From Gayadomonas joobiniege G7 (GTDB lineage Bacteria; Pseudomonadota; Gammaproteobacteria; Enterobacterales; Alteromonadaceae): 64,000 nt of DNA. The notes under the pieces were generated by a model. It did no database searches. It was not told the origin of the DNA and was given only the letters and a program-made list of their open reading frames with translations. Made by a program: the position numbers and the translations under genes. Positions 28,082-36,669 of this stretch are shown one piece after another. The DNA lies in contig NZ_AMRX01000007.1 in assembly GCF_000300815.1 (NCBI RefSeq), positions 248,001 to 312,000 of the forward strand. The letters are read 5' to 3'. How positions within the stretch are numbered: the stretch's first letter is position 1; the number at the start of each line of letters is the position of its first letter.

Positions 28082-29184
28082 ACATAAAGCCAAATCAAAT
28101 GCAATCAAAAAACATTAGCGAACAAATTAAAAACCACTTTAAACATCAGCAATGGTTTGAAACTGATTTTCAATTTTTAATGCTGCCAGTACGAATAATA
28201 AGCAATAATACTGTAGTGCTGCAAAGCTTAAAAAAGTACTTTAGCGAATATATATCGCCACGTGCCGACACACCGGTCACCCAGATTTATGTTTTTGAAG
28301 AAGAAGATAGTACTCCCCTACCTTACGATTGGCAGGATTGGGCACGCGAACCAGGAAAAACAGGGCGCAAAGATGCGTTTGTAGAATGCGAGCAAGGTCG
28401 AGTGATTTTAAAAGTGCGCACAGGAATGCAGTTTTTGCAAAGTCAGCAACACAAAATTGCATGGGGAGCGGTCGCCAACAATTTAAACCAAGTGATTAAC
28501 TTTATAAATAACCAGTATATGAATCATTTACAAGCCGAAGATTGGTTAATCAGCCACGCCTCTGCTTGTTTACTGAATCAGCAGGCACTGGCGTTTGCAG
28601 GTTATTCAGGTGGCGGTAAATCCACCATAATGCTGCATTTAATGAATCAATACGGTGCTAAATTTATTAGTAACGACAGGCTTTTTATCAGTCCAGGTCA
28701 ATCCGCCGTTAAAGTTGCTGGTATCCCTAAATTGCCAAGAGTGAATCCCGGTACTCTAATGAATAACCCAGCGCTGAGCAAAATGCTGGACACAGAGCAG
28801 CTAAATAAATATGCTGAGCTAGCAGAAACAGACTTATGGCAGCTAGAAGAAAAACACGATGTAAACATAAAAAATGTGTTTGGTGATAACAAAGTCGTAT
28901 TGGAAGGCCCATTGGGTGCTTTATATATTTTAAATTGGTCGCATAAGAGCAAACAAGCAACACAAATAAATGCAATCAGTTTGCATCAAAAACCACACTT
29001 ATTAAAAGCCGTAATGAAGAGTCCGGGTCCCTTTTATCAGGACAATTTGGGCGACTTTATTGACGATACGTTTACCCCGCAAGCAGAGGACTACCTTGCT
29101 CGGTTAGCAAATACCAAGGTGTATGAAGTAACAGGTAAAGCCGATTTTCAAGTGCTCAGTCGTTTCTGTGCACAGGAACTTTAA
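28078..29184 (+). CDS. HPr-kinase-related kinase (HprK-related B type)
   Basis: A 368-residue protein with an HPr-kinase-like P-loop, GYSGGGKST (175-183), then FISNDRLFI, where HprK has its metal and catalytic region, and GIPKLPRVNPGTL. The N-terminal 150 residues are not recognisable. The start ATG overlaps the ATP-grasp stop (ATGA). True HprK phosphorylates Ser46 of HPr; this branch lacks the N-terminal DRTGG-like domain and is known mainly from gene-neighbourhood models that pair it with an ATP-grasp enzyme, exactly as here. The target could be a protein or a small molecule. Confidence 0.78.
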   Translation: MNIKPNQMQSKNISEQIKNHFKHQQWFETDFQFLMLPVRIISNNTVVLQSLKKYFSEYISPRADTPVTQIYVFEEEDSTPLPYDWQDWAREPGKTGRKDAFVECEQGRVILKVRTGMQFLQSQQHKIAWGAVANNLNQVINFINNQYMNHLQAEDWLISHASACLLNQQALAFAGYSGGGKSTIMLHLMNQYGAKFISNDRLFISPGQSAVKVAGIPKLPRVNPGTLMNNPALSKMLDTEQLNKYAELAETDLWQLEEKHDVNIKNVFGDNKVVLEGPLGALYILNWSHKSKQATQINAISLHQKPHLLKAVMKSPGPFYQDNLGDFIDDTFTPQAEDYLARLANTKVYEVTGKADFQVLSRFCAQEL

Positions 29185-29201
29185 CTGATGAGGTAGCCGC
29201 G

Positions 29202-30170
29202 ATGCCAAAAAAATTAATTCTAATCTGCGAAGGCAAAAGCGATAAACAAACCCTAATTGGGTCAAGTAATAATGCAAAGCGCAAAGCAACGCGGCCACTA
29301 AGTGATAAAGGTAAACGTTTAGCACAACGGCTCGGAATTTGGTTATTGCGGCAAAATCTTATACTAGACGAGGTTTTGAGTTCAACTTCAGAACGCGCAA
29401 TGACAAGCAGCGAAAAAATGCTTAAAGCAATGAACCTAGGTGCTAACCGGATTCGTAGCACACAAACTTTAGCTAACCTTCGCCCAAAACAACAGCTCAA
29501 AATGATTAAAGAGCTACCTGATTCGGCCAATAATGTCGCCGTAGTTGGTAATAAAAAACAGTTGAGTGCTTTATTAAAAACTTTGTCCAAAGCACCGCAC
29601 GAGCCGCTAAAAGCCTCTTCCCTGATCGTTTTGTCTGGCCCTAAAAAATGGAAAAAAGCAGCGCCAAAGCGCTTTGAAACTTGCGCTCAAACCAATAAAA
29701 AATTACTGCCTAAAGGGTTTCCGTATCCCCACTTAAGTAGTCAAGAGACTCGTATACGGCCAGCCTATTATTACCAACAATCGGCCGTGTTACCTTACCG
29801 TATTAAAAAAGATCAAATTCAACTCTTGTTAATTACCTCAAGTAAAAACAACCACTGGGTGATACCTAAAGGCATTCACGAACCTGGTTTGAGTGCGCAA
29901 GAATCTGCCGCCAAAGAAGCATTTGAAGAAGCAGGCATCGAAGGCAAAGTAGAAGCCTGTTTATTAGGTCAATACGAGATCACTAAATGGCAAGGACAAT
30001 GCACGGTTAAAGTGTATCCGATGCAAGTATTACATCAACTATCTAACGCCCGTTGGCCAGAATCCCACCGGCAGCGAAAATGGATGTCACTAGACGAAGC
30101 CAAAAGCTGTTTAAATAACCCTCAGCTCGAACCTATTATTGAGCAATTGCAGGAATATTTAAGGTCATGA
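29202..30170 (+). CDS. Degenerate SixA-like domain fused to a DIPP-type Nudix hydrolase
   Basis: A 322-residue two-domain protein. Residues 1 to about 135 follow the SixA histidine-phosphatase layout, but the catalytic RHG is CEG (residues 9-11) and the usual VGH is VGN (115-117), while the mid-domain Arg (STSERA, Arg65) remains. The phosphohistidine nucleophile is therefore gone. Residues about 185-322 are a Nudix domain with box GIHEPGLSAQESAAKEAFEE (224-243) then AGI; the REUxEE core is KEAFEE with metal glutamates intact and the first box Glu replaced by Leu. The PKG..E.G pattern is like diadenosine/diphosphoinositol polyphosphate hydrolases. It starts 17 bases after the HprK-like gene. 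Confidence 0.8.
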   Translation: MPKKLILICEGKSDKQTLIGSSNNAKRKATRPLSDKGKRLAQRLGIWLLRQNLILDEVLSSTSERAMTSSEKMLKAMNLGANRIRSTQTLANLRPKQQLKMIKELPDSANNVAVVGNKKQLSALLKTLSKAPHEPLKASSLIVLSGPKKWKKAAPKRFETCAQTNKKLLPKGFPYPHLSSQETRIRPAYYYQQSAVLPYRIKKDQIQLLLITSSKNNHWVIPKGIHEPGLSAQESAAKEAFEEAGIEGKVEACLLGQYEITKWQGQCTVKVYPMQVLHQLSNARWPESHRQRKWMSLDEAKSCLNNPQLEPIIEQLQEYLRS

Positions 30171-30853
30171 ACCAGCCAATCATTGCTTTTATTCGTCATG
30201 CGCATTATTTACAACAAGTCGACGCACCCAGTGCGTTTCAACCACACCCGTTAAGTGAACAAGGCTGGCAACAAGCCGTTCAATGTGCACAGCAAATCAG
30301 CGAATTTTGCTCTAAATATGCCGGTAGGCCTATTTATTTGCATTGTTCAAGCCTGTTAAGGGCTTGGCAAACGGCAGATGCCATTGCAACACAGCTTGAT
30401 AACAAAAACATAAGCGTATGCGCCTTTAGACAAACCGAGCAGTTGTGCGAGCGCAGCGTAGGTGGTTTAGCCAATTTAACAGTCGCGGACATTGAGCAAA
30501 TTTTACAACAAGATCCCAGAGTAAAAGACCTGCCTAAAGATTGGAAATCTGACAGTTATTTTTGTTTACCAGTGCCTGGCGCTGAATCTTTAATGCAAGC
30601 TGGGCAGCGAGTAGCTACGTATATACAATCCCAGATATCGAACGAACCTGTGAATAGCCTGCATTTATTTGTCGGTCACGGTGCATCAATCCGACATGCC
30701 GCCTATCAGCTCGGCATATTAAAATTTGAGCAAATAAAACAGTTAAGCATGCACTACGCACAGCCTGTTATATACCAAAAAACTGACGCAGGCTACCGAA
30801 TAATGCTAGGTGAGTGGAAAGTACGTGCAAAGCACAGTCAATATAGAGATTAA
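30167..30853 (+). CDS. Histidine phosphatase (phosphoglycerate-mutase fold)
   Basis: A 228-residue histidine phosphatase with an apparently complete active site: AFIRHAHYL (Arg10-His11, nucleophile), LHCSSLLRAWQTA (second Arg), QTEQLCERSVGGL (acid Glu) and LFVGHGASIRHAA (second His). It overlaps the Nudix fusion by 4 bases (ATGA). In contrast to that partner's dead SixA domain, this copy looks active, so the two may be a catalytic and a regulatory pair. The substrate is unknown. Confidence 0.82.
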   Translation: MNQPIIAFIRHAHYLQQVDAPSAFQPHPLSEQGWQQAVQCAQQISEFCSKYAGRPIYLHCSSLLRAWQTADAIATQLDNKNISVCAFRQTEQLCERSVGGLANLTVADIEQILQQDPRVKDLPKDWKSDSYFCLPVPGAESLMQAGQRVATYIQSQISNEPVNSLHLFVGHGASIRHAAYQLGILKFEQIKQLSMHYAQPVIYQKTDAGYRIMLGEWKVRAKHSQYRD

Positions 30854-30856
30854 GCC

Positions 30857-32185
30857 ATGCAGTTAGAAAAACATTTAGAAAAAGTGCAAGATAAACTGCC
30901 TTTATCGCAATTACCCCTCACTTCACAAGCCTGGCTTGATGGTAAAAAATTTGCAATACGAAAACGCAAAGCGAACCACCATGTTAGTAAAAAAGCCGTT
31001 AAATCATTATTATCAGGTGCTCGGTGGCAATGGCCGAAACGTGAAATAATTTTTATCACCGACCTACATGCAGATGCCGACGCTTTGCGCCATTCCTTAG
31101 CCTTGTCTGGCGGTGTACGATTAACGGGTAAAAATAGCCAACAACTAGAATTAACTGAATTTGGCCAAAAAGCCCTGTTTGTATTTGGTGGCGACTTTTT
31201 TGACAAAGGCCCCAGTAACCTAGCGCTATTGGAAACTCTATATAAGCTGATTAAACTCGGTGCGAAAGTACGCTTGTTAGCGGGAAATCATGATATTAGA
31301 GTATTATTTGGCATGCGCTGCGTGGGGCAAACCGATGATCCCCGTAACGGTCACTTTTTTATTCGTATGGGCGCAAAAGCAGTGCCATTTTTGAAAGAAA
31401 TTTATGACAAATATATCAGCTCTGCCGATTTGAAAAAAATCCCAGATAGCGATTATTGTCAAAGTCAACTCTACCCTAGCGAAGTTTGGTGGCAAAACTT
31501 TGCCGACCTAGCGGGTTGGGTCATGCCTAAAGTCGCAATTGAGCGCGAAGTAAAAAAAATCGAAAAAAAGACGGAACGCTTCGCGGCTGTTTGCGCCGAT
31601 GCGGGTTTAGATATTCGCCAAGCCTATGCTGCTGCCATTAAGTGGCAAGCGTTATTTTTGCAACCTGATGGTGAGTTTAGTTGGTTTTTTAAACGTCTAA
31701 AACTTGCTTATAAAAGCGGCTCTTTTTTATACGTGCATGCTGGTTTAGATGACCGCATGGCTGCCATGCTTAACGAACATAGCATTAGCCACATTAACAA
31801 ACAATTTCAAAGCGCGTTAAAAGCCAGTCCGTTCGAGTTTTATTATGGGCCTATTGCCAATACCATACGCACCAAATATAGGGTCGTTGATATGCCACTT
31901 ACTCAAATTGGCACAGAGCACGCGCATAAAGCTGGTATTTATGCCATTATGCATGGCCACCGAAATTTGCATCACGGACAGAGAATTGCAGTGCGAAAAG
32001 GCTTATTGCATTTTGAATGTGATGTTACGCTCGATATCAATTCACGGCAAAAAGAAGGCCTAAAAGGCTTAGGTGCTGGCGTTACTCTGATCTCACCCAA
32101 ACAATATATTGCCGGCATTAGTACCGATTATCCTAAAATTAAATTTTTTCAACCTGACAGGATCACCAATAATGGAAAACGATAA
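30857..32185 (+). CDS. Calcineurin-like metallophosphatase
   Basis: A 442-residue metallophosphoesterase with all core motifs of the PPP/calcineurin fold: FITDLHADAD (Asp69, His71), FGGDFFDKGPS (Asp113), LAGNHDIR (Asn144-His145), VHAGLDDR and IMHGHRNLHHG. An inserted helical section rich in Lys (about residues 225-255) separates the two halves. It starts 3 bases after the histidine-phosphatase gene. Family members act on phosphoproteins, nucleotides or Ap4A; this branch is unplaced. Confidence 0.83.
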   Translation: MQLEKHLEKVQDKLPLSQLPLTSQAWLDGKKFAIRKRKANHHVSKKAVKSLLSGARWQWPKREIIFITDLHADADALRHSLALSGGVRLTGKNSQQLELTEFGQKALFVFGGDFFDKGPSNLALLETLYKLIKLGAKVRLLAGNHDIRVLFGMRCVGQTDDPRNGHFFIRMGAKAVPFLKEIYDKYISSADLKKIPDSDYCQSQLYPSEVWWQNFADLAGWVMPKVAIEREVKKIEKKTERFAAVCADAGLDIRQAYAAAIKWQALFLQPDGEFSWFFKRLKLAYKSGSFLYVHAGLDDRMAAMLNEHSISHINKQFQSALKASPFEFYYGPIANTIRTKYRVVDMPLTQIGTEHAHKAGIYAIMHGHRNLHHGQRIAVRKGLLHFECDVTLDINSRQKEGLKGLGAGVTLISPKQYIAGISTDYPKIKFFQPDRITNNGKR

Positions 32186-32441
32186 CTTTCGCTACGAATC
32201 GATTTTTGACAAAGACGCTTTAGTCGAGCTGCTTGAAAATATTACCGAAGGCGTGCGTAGCGGAGCGTTAGAGTTAAGTGATCAAAATAAAAGCATTCAA
32301 TTATCACCACAAGGTTTAATGCAATTTAGGGTCACTGCAGGGCAAGATGGTAGTCAGCATAAATTAAGCTTACGCGTGAGCTGGCAAGGTTCGGAAAAAA
32401 AATCAGGTGATGGTATTTTAAAAGTTAAAGCTGGAAAATAA
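32172..32441 (+). CDS. Amphi-Trp domain small protein
   Basis: An 89-residue protein, start ATG 32172 with AGGA 8 bases before it, overlapping the metallophosphatase by 14 bases. The sequence (FRYESIFDKDALVELLENI ... VRSGALELSDQNKSIQLSP ... LSLRVSWQG) fits the amphi-Trp domain: an amphipathic helix, a short beta section, and a conserved Trp near the end. Such proteins accompany the ATP-grasp and HprK-like genes in the GAK gene set; a role as carrier or substrate is an inference. It is the last gene of the cassette, 3 bases from the convergent tRNA-Ser gene. Confidence 0.7.
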   Translation: MENDNFRYESIFDKDALVELLENITEGVRSGALELSDQNKSIQLSPQGLMQFRVTAGQDGSQHKLSLRVSWQGSEKKSGDGILKVKAGK

Positions 32442-32444
32442 AAA

Positions 32445-32535
32445 TGGCGGTGAGGGAGGGATTTGAACCCTCGATACGCGATTAACGTATACACGAGTTC
32501 CAGTCGTGCGCTTTCAGCCGCTCAGCCACCTCACC
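32445..32535 (-). tRNA. tRNA-Ser (GGA)
   Basis: A full cloverleaf on the minus strand: acceptor GGTGAGG / CCTCACC, anticodon loop CTGGAAC (anticodon GGA), a long variable arm typical of tRNA-Ser, a T arm with GGTTCAAATCC, and an encoded CCA (plus-strand TGG at 32445-32447). Confidence 0.96.
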
Positions 32536-32629
32536 GCTGATGAAAGCGGGCTGAATGATAGGCAAATCAGGCCGCTTTGGCAAGCTTTATCCCGAAAAAT
32601 CAGGATTAAAGCGAGCGTTTGTTGGTTTT

Positions 32630-33694
32630 TTAGGCGTTCCCTTTAACTTTCATTTTTAGTTCGGCAGCAAAATTAAGCATGCGATCTAATGGAATTAAAG
32701 CTTTTTCACGCAATTGATCATCAACAAAAATTTCATGCGGTGACAAGTCGTCAGCAATTAACGCGTTTTCAATAGCCGCTAAGCCATTCATTGCCATCCA
32801 AGGGCAGTGTGCACAGCTACGACAAGTTGCCCCATTACCGCCTGTAGGTGCTTCAATAAAAGTTTTATGCGGGGTTAGCTGCTGCATTTTATAAAAGATG
32901 CCTTTGTCGGTTGCAACAATAAACATCTCATTGTCCATTTCTTGGCTCGCTTTAATGAGCTGACTGGTTGAGCCAACAGCATCAGCTAATTCAATCACCG
33001 AAGCTGGAGATTCTGGATGCACAAGCACAGCCGCTTGCGGATACATAGATTTCATCTCACGCAAATGTTTGGCTTTAAATTCATCATGCACAATACAAGC
33101 GCCATTCCATTTAAGCATTTCTGCACCAGTTTGCTGCTCGATATACGCACCCAAATGTTTATCTGGACCCCAGATAATTTTGTGCCCTTCGCTATCTAAA
33201 TGATCAACAATTTCTAACGCAATAGATGAAGTCACGACCCAATCTGCGCGTGCTTTAACAGCTGCTGAAGTATTCGCATAAACCACAACAGTATGATCTG
33301 GGTGAGCATCACAAAAATCGCTAAACTCTTTTTCCGGGCAGCCCAGATCAAGTGAGCAAGTGGCTTCTAACGTGGGCATAAAAACCCGCTTTTCTGGGCT
33401 TAAAATTTTGGCCGTTTCGCCCATAAATTTAACGCCGGCAACGATTAAAGTTTTAGCTGGATGGTCACGACCAAAACGGGCCATTTCTAACGAGTCTGAT
33501 ACACAGCCACCCGTTTCTTCAGCTAATGCCTGTATTTCTGGATCCGTGTAATAATGGGCTACTAAAACTGCGTCTTTTTCTTCAAGCAGTTTTTTGATCC
33601 TGTTTTTATATGCCGACTTCTCTGCATCGGATAATGGAACAGGTTTTGCTGGGTACTCAAATTCGTAACCCGCATTCAACTCGATTTGTGACAT
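32630..33694 (-). CDS. nadA: Quinolinate synthase
   Basis: NadA condenses iminoaspartate with DHAP to quinolinate in NAD synthesis, using a 4Fe-4S cluster. The 354-residue protein contains [35 protein letters not shown] and the late [14 protein letters not shown] segment; three cysteines of these bind the cluster. The ATG follows a TGAGG-type ribosome site. The nadB partner is not adjacent. Confidence 0.96.
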   Translation of the reverse strand: MSQIELNAGYEFEYPAKPVPLSDAEKSAYKNRIKKLLEEKDAVLVAHYYTDPEIQALAEETGGCVSDSLEMARFGRDHPAKTLIVAGVKFMGETAKILSPEKRVFMPTLEATCSLDLGCPEKEFSDFCDAHPDHTVVVYANTSAAVKARADWVVTSSIALEIVDHLDSEGHKIIWGPDKHLGAYIEQQTGAEMLKWNGACIVHDEFKAKHLREMKSMYPQAAVLVHPESPASVIELADAVGSTSQLIKASQEMDNEMFIVATDKGIFYKMQQLTPHKTFIEAPTGGNGATCRSCAHCPWMAMNGLAAIENALIADDLSPHEIFVDDQLREKALIPLDRMLNFAAELKMKVKGNA

Positions 33695-33770
33695 AAGCCT
33701 AACGCCTCATCAGAGAAAGGTAGATAAATTTGCGGCGAATTATACGCTATCTCTTCACTAAAAGGTATCT

Positions 33771-34109
33771 TCAAGAAAGATAAAGCTTATCTGTTTTTGC
33801 CGCACAAATAAAATCGTTTAAATGTAAACCTTTTAAAGTATGTGTCCACCAACGCACAGTGACTTGGCCCCATTCTAAAACTATTTGAGGATGATGACCT
33901 TGTGCATCGGCCAATGCTGCCACCTTTTGCGTAAATTCAGCTGCGGCTGAATATTTTTTAAAACGAAACAATTTAACAATCGTTGGCATTTGCTGATTGC
34001 TGTCTAAATGCCAGCCCGGTAAGTCAGCTAGCGCTGTCTGTATCTCTTGTTCATTAGCCGCGGTGGCTTGACCATGGCAGGGTTGGCAATCTAACTCTGC
34101 TAATTTCAT
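33771..34109 (-). CDS. phhB: Pterin-4a-carbinolamine dehydratase
   Basis: A 112-residue PCD/DCoH protein that dehydrates 4a-hydroxytetrahydropterin, usually supporting phenylalanine hydroxylase. The LPGWHLD and DAQGHHPQIVLEWGQVTVRWWTH segments are diagnostic, with the catalytic HH pair. GGAGG lies 6 bases before the ATG at 34109; a longer GTG start at 34121 would place the ribosome site inside the gene. No phhA is adjacent; psp genes follow on the same strand. Confidence 0.93.
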   Translation of the reverse strand: MKLAELDCQPCHGQATAANEQEIQTALADLPGWHLDSNQQMPTIVKLFRFKKYSAAAEFTQKVAALADAQGHHPQIVLEWGQVTVRWWTHTLKGLHLNDFICAAKTDKLYLS

Positions 34110-34142
34110 ATTCACCTCCACTTGATCTAAAAGATTTACGAC

Positions 34143-34559
34143 TTACAAGCGATCGATTTCTCGGCTAACTTTAAAGCTTTTTGACGTAACAATACGTTCA
34201 ACCGATTGAATCCTCGCTTCTAGTTTATCAAAAGCTTTACTCAACGACGATAACGCTTGTTTAGGCGGCTCGCCTGCTTGCCAAGCATGAGACTTGATAT
34301 CAAAGTGATAATCATCAGTTGACGTCGCCTCAAAGGTTCGGCCTTTACTGGCTCGATCTGACAGATCGTCACTGTCTAAAATCATCCAAGCAGCAATATA
34401 AACAAAAGCAATTAAACTGAATGAAAAAAACAAAGCCCCCACAGTCACCACACGGACCAACCAAGTTTCTAAACCAAAGTATTTTGCAATGCCCCCACAG
34501 ACACCGGCAATGCGCCGGTTGTGCATGCTTCGCTTTAGGGTTTTAGGTCTTGAATTCAT
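34143..34559 (-). CDS. pspC: Phage shock protein C
   Basis: PspC, 138 residues, an inner-membrane toxin/sensor partner of PspB that activates the Psp envelope-stress response. The PspC domain is clear: KTLKRSMHNRRIAGVCGGIAKYFG, then a hydrophobic segment ending YIAAWMILD. The ATG at 34559 overlaps the pspB stop (ATGA). It has a longer C-terminal coiled tail (DKLEARIQSVERIVTS) than the E. coli protein. Confidence 0.93.
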   Translation of the reverse strand: MNSRPKTLKRSMHNRRIAGVCGGIAKYFGLETWLVRVVTVGALFFSFSLIAFVYIAAWMILDSDDLSDRASKGRTFEATSTDDYHFDIKSHAWQAGEPPKQALSSLSKAFDKLEARIQSVERIVTSKSFKVSREIDRL

Positions 34560-34792
34560 AATTTTTCTCTCCAATCTGGGCTTTCTAAATCCAGCAATTT
34601 TTCTAATACCGCAACGCGCTGAGACAAATGCTCAGCACGACCCGCGAGTTGTTTAAGTTGAGCGGCTTCTTCCTCGCTCAACCCTTGCTCAACAAGCCGC
34701 TTGCTGCGATAACTCAAAATCAACCAAATTGGCGCCACAAAGATCATAAATAAAACCAGTGGCGTCACAATTAACGCAATAATAGCCGTCAT
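34556..34792 (-). CDS. pspB: Phage shock protein B
   Basis: PspB, 78 residues: one N-terminal membrane helix (IIALIVTPLVLFMIFVAPIWLIL) followed by a leucine-zipper-like region (LKQLAGRAEHLSQRVAVLEKLL) and the end motif PDWREKL. It is 11 bases downstream of pspA and coupled to pspC. Confidence 0.93.
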   Translation of the reverse strand: MTAIIALIVTPLVLFMIFVAPIWLILSYRSKRLVEQGLSEEEAAQLKQLAGRAEHLSQRVAVLEKLLDLESPDWREKL

Positions 34793-34803
34793 CGCTGGGC
34801 TCC

Positions 34804-35475
34804 CTATTGTTTAGTTTGCTGCTCATTCAGCTTTTTTTTAATTTCAGCCAGTTCATCGGCTAATTCGTCTTCGGCTTCTAATTCGGCAAAAGCACTTTTT
34901 AAATTTTGTTTTTCTATATCATAACTATCGGCGGTTGCATCCAGATCATCAATTTTACGCTCAAATGCATCAAATTTTTGCATCATATCAGATGTTCTGG
35001 TTGATTCTGTTTGGCGTTTTATTTTCACTCTATCTGATGCTGTTTTATGTTTAAGCAATAAAGCTTTTTGCCTCGCTTTTGCATCTTGCAGCTTTTCTTG
35101 AAGTTGATGGATCTCACCTTCAAGCTTTTCTAATCTAGCTTCAAGATCTTCAATCTCTTGTGATAATGCCGCCTGATTTTTTTTCACTTGATTGCGCTCT
35201 AATAAAGCAGCTTTGGCCAAATCTTCTCGACCTTTACTTACCGCTAGCTCAGCTTTTTGCTGCCAATCATGTGCTTGATCATTTAATCGTTGCAAACGGC
35301 GCAATAAGTCTTTTTTCTCCGCCATTACACTAGCAGAGCTAGAACGTACCTCGACTAGAGTATCTTCCATTTCTTGAATAATTAAACGCAGCATTTTTTC
35401 TGGATCTTCTGCTTTGTCTAATAACACATTAATGTTGGCGCTAACAATATCTGCAAATCTTGAAAAAACACCCAT
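34804..35475 (-). CDS. pspA: Phage shock protein A
   Basis: PspA, 223 residues, the ESCRT-III-like membrane-repair protein and PspF inhibitor. I start at ATG 35475 (MGVFSRFADIVSANINVLLDKAEDP), which has AAGGTG 8 bases before it and matches the family; a longer frame from 35577 lacks a site. The rest is coiled coil. Expression is probably sigma-54 dependent, from the promoter at 35566-35581 under PspF. Confidence 0.96.
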   Translation of the reverse strand: MGVFSRFADIVSANINVLLDKAEDPEKMLRLIIQEMEDTLVEVRSSSASVMAEKKDLLRRLQRLNDQAHDWQQKAELAVSKGREDLAKAALLERNQVKKNQAALSQEIEDLEARLEKLEGEIHQLQEKLQDAKARQKALLLKHKTASDRVKIKRQTESTRTSDMMQKFDAFERKIDDLDATADSYDIEKQNLKSAFAELEAEDELADELAEIKKKLNEQQTKQ

Positions 35476-35565
35476 GGTTGTCACCTTTTTTTGTTGATTC
35501 ATATTTAGTCGTAATTGTAACGACGGTTTTTTTGCCTGCATCGCATGGCACTTTATAAATATGGA

Positions 35566-35581
35566 ATCAACAAACATGCCA
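35566..35581 (-). promoter_or_regulatory. Sigma-54 promoter candidate for pspABC
   Basis: On the minus strand TGGCAT-GTTTG-TTGAT: the GG of the -24 box and GA at the -12 position are 10 bases apart. Consensus has GC at -12; the E. coli pspA promoter also deviates there. It lies about 90 bases before the pspA ATG, in the gap with divergent pspF. Confidence 0.55.
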
Positions 35582-35685
35582 AAACTATAACCTAATGTTT
35601 TTAAAGGAATTTATTAAAAACTAGCCACAAACACTATTAGCACTTATAATCAAATAAACCATTTTTTAGTTAAATTAATCACTTT

Positions 35686-36669
35686 ATGACACCACTTATC
35701 GGAGAAAATGAACACTTTTTGGCCGTTTTAGAAAAAGTGTCTAAATTAGCCACGCTCAACAAACCCGTTTTGATTATCGGTGAACGAGGCACAGGCAAAG
35801 AACTCATCGCTGAGCGCTTACATTATTTATCTCAGCACTGGCAGGGGCCGTATATCAAACTAAATTGTGGTGCCATTGCTGATTCGCTACTTGAGTCTGA
35901 GCTATTTGGCCATGAATCAGGCGCATTTACGAGCGCCAACCGCCGCCATTTAGGCCGCTTTGAGCGTGCGAATGGTGGTACTTTATTTTTAGATGAAATT
36001 GCAAACGCTAACCTGAATGTGCAAGAAAAACTTCTTAGAGTCATTGAATATGGCGAATTTGAACGCCTCGGCGGCCAACAGCTGTTAACGAGCAACGCCA
36101 GAATAATTGCTGCAACTCATCAGGATTTGCCTAATTTAGCAGAGCAAGAAAAGTTTAGAGCCGATCTTTTAGACCGTTTAGCTTTTGATGTGATCACACT
36201 GCCCCCACTTCGTGCTAGGCAAAGTGATATTTTGCCATTGGCTGAGCATTTTGCCGTTAAAATGACACAAACATTGCAACGAGATGTATTCAGTGGATTT
36301 TCTAGAGATGCACAAAAGACGCTGTTGGAGTATCATTGGCCAGGAAACGTGCGCGAGTTAAAAAGCGTTGTTGAGCGCAGTGTTAACTTATGCGAGCATC
36401 CGGAGCACAGTTTAAAACAGATTATATTAGATCCTTTTGCTTCAGAGTTTCGCCCGCAGGCACGGCTGAATGAGCCAACTAAGCCACAGTGGCCACTTGA
36501 CTTAAAAGCGTGTAGCGAGGCATTAGAAATTAAGCTAATTAAACAAGCTTTGATTAAAAGCCAGTATAAACAAACGGATGCGGCTCAGTTATTAGGGTTA
36601 AGTTATCACCAATTACGCGCCTACTTAAAAAAATATTCGATTTTGGAAACCAATCGCCAACATGAATAA
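35686..36669 (+). CDS. pspF: Psp operon activator PspF
   Basis: PspF is a sigma-54 enhancer-binding protein without a receiver domain. The 327-residue protein has an AAA+ domain with Walker A GERGTGKE, the sigma-54 contact GAFTSANR (GAFTGA-like, with S for G at the fifth position) and Walker B GGTLFLDEI, plus a C-terminal Fis-type helix-turn-helix (KQTDAAQLLGLSYHQLRAYL). It diverges from pspA. Its end overlaps the sapA start by 8 bases. Confidence 0.95.
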   Translation: MTPLIGENEHFLAVLEKVSKLATLNKPVLIIGERGTGKELIAERLHYLSQHWQGPYIKLNCGAIADSLLESELFGHESGAFTSANRRHLGRFERANGGTLFLDEIANANLNVQEKLLRVIEYGEFERLGGQQLLTSNARIIAATHQDLPNLAEQEKFRADLLDRLAFDVITLPPLRARQSDILPLAEHFAVKMTQTLQRDVFSGFSRDAQKTLLEYHWPGNVRELKSVVERSVNLCEHPEHSLKQIILDPFASEFRPQARLNEPTKPQWPLDLKACSEALEIKLIKQALIKSQYKQTDAAQLLGLSYHQLRAYLKKYSILETNRQHE

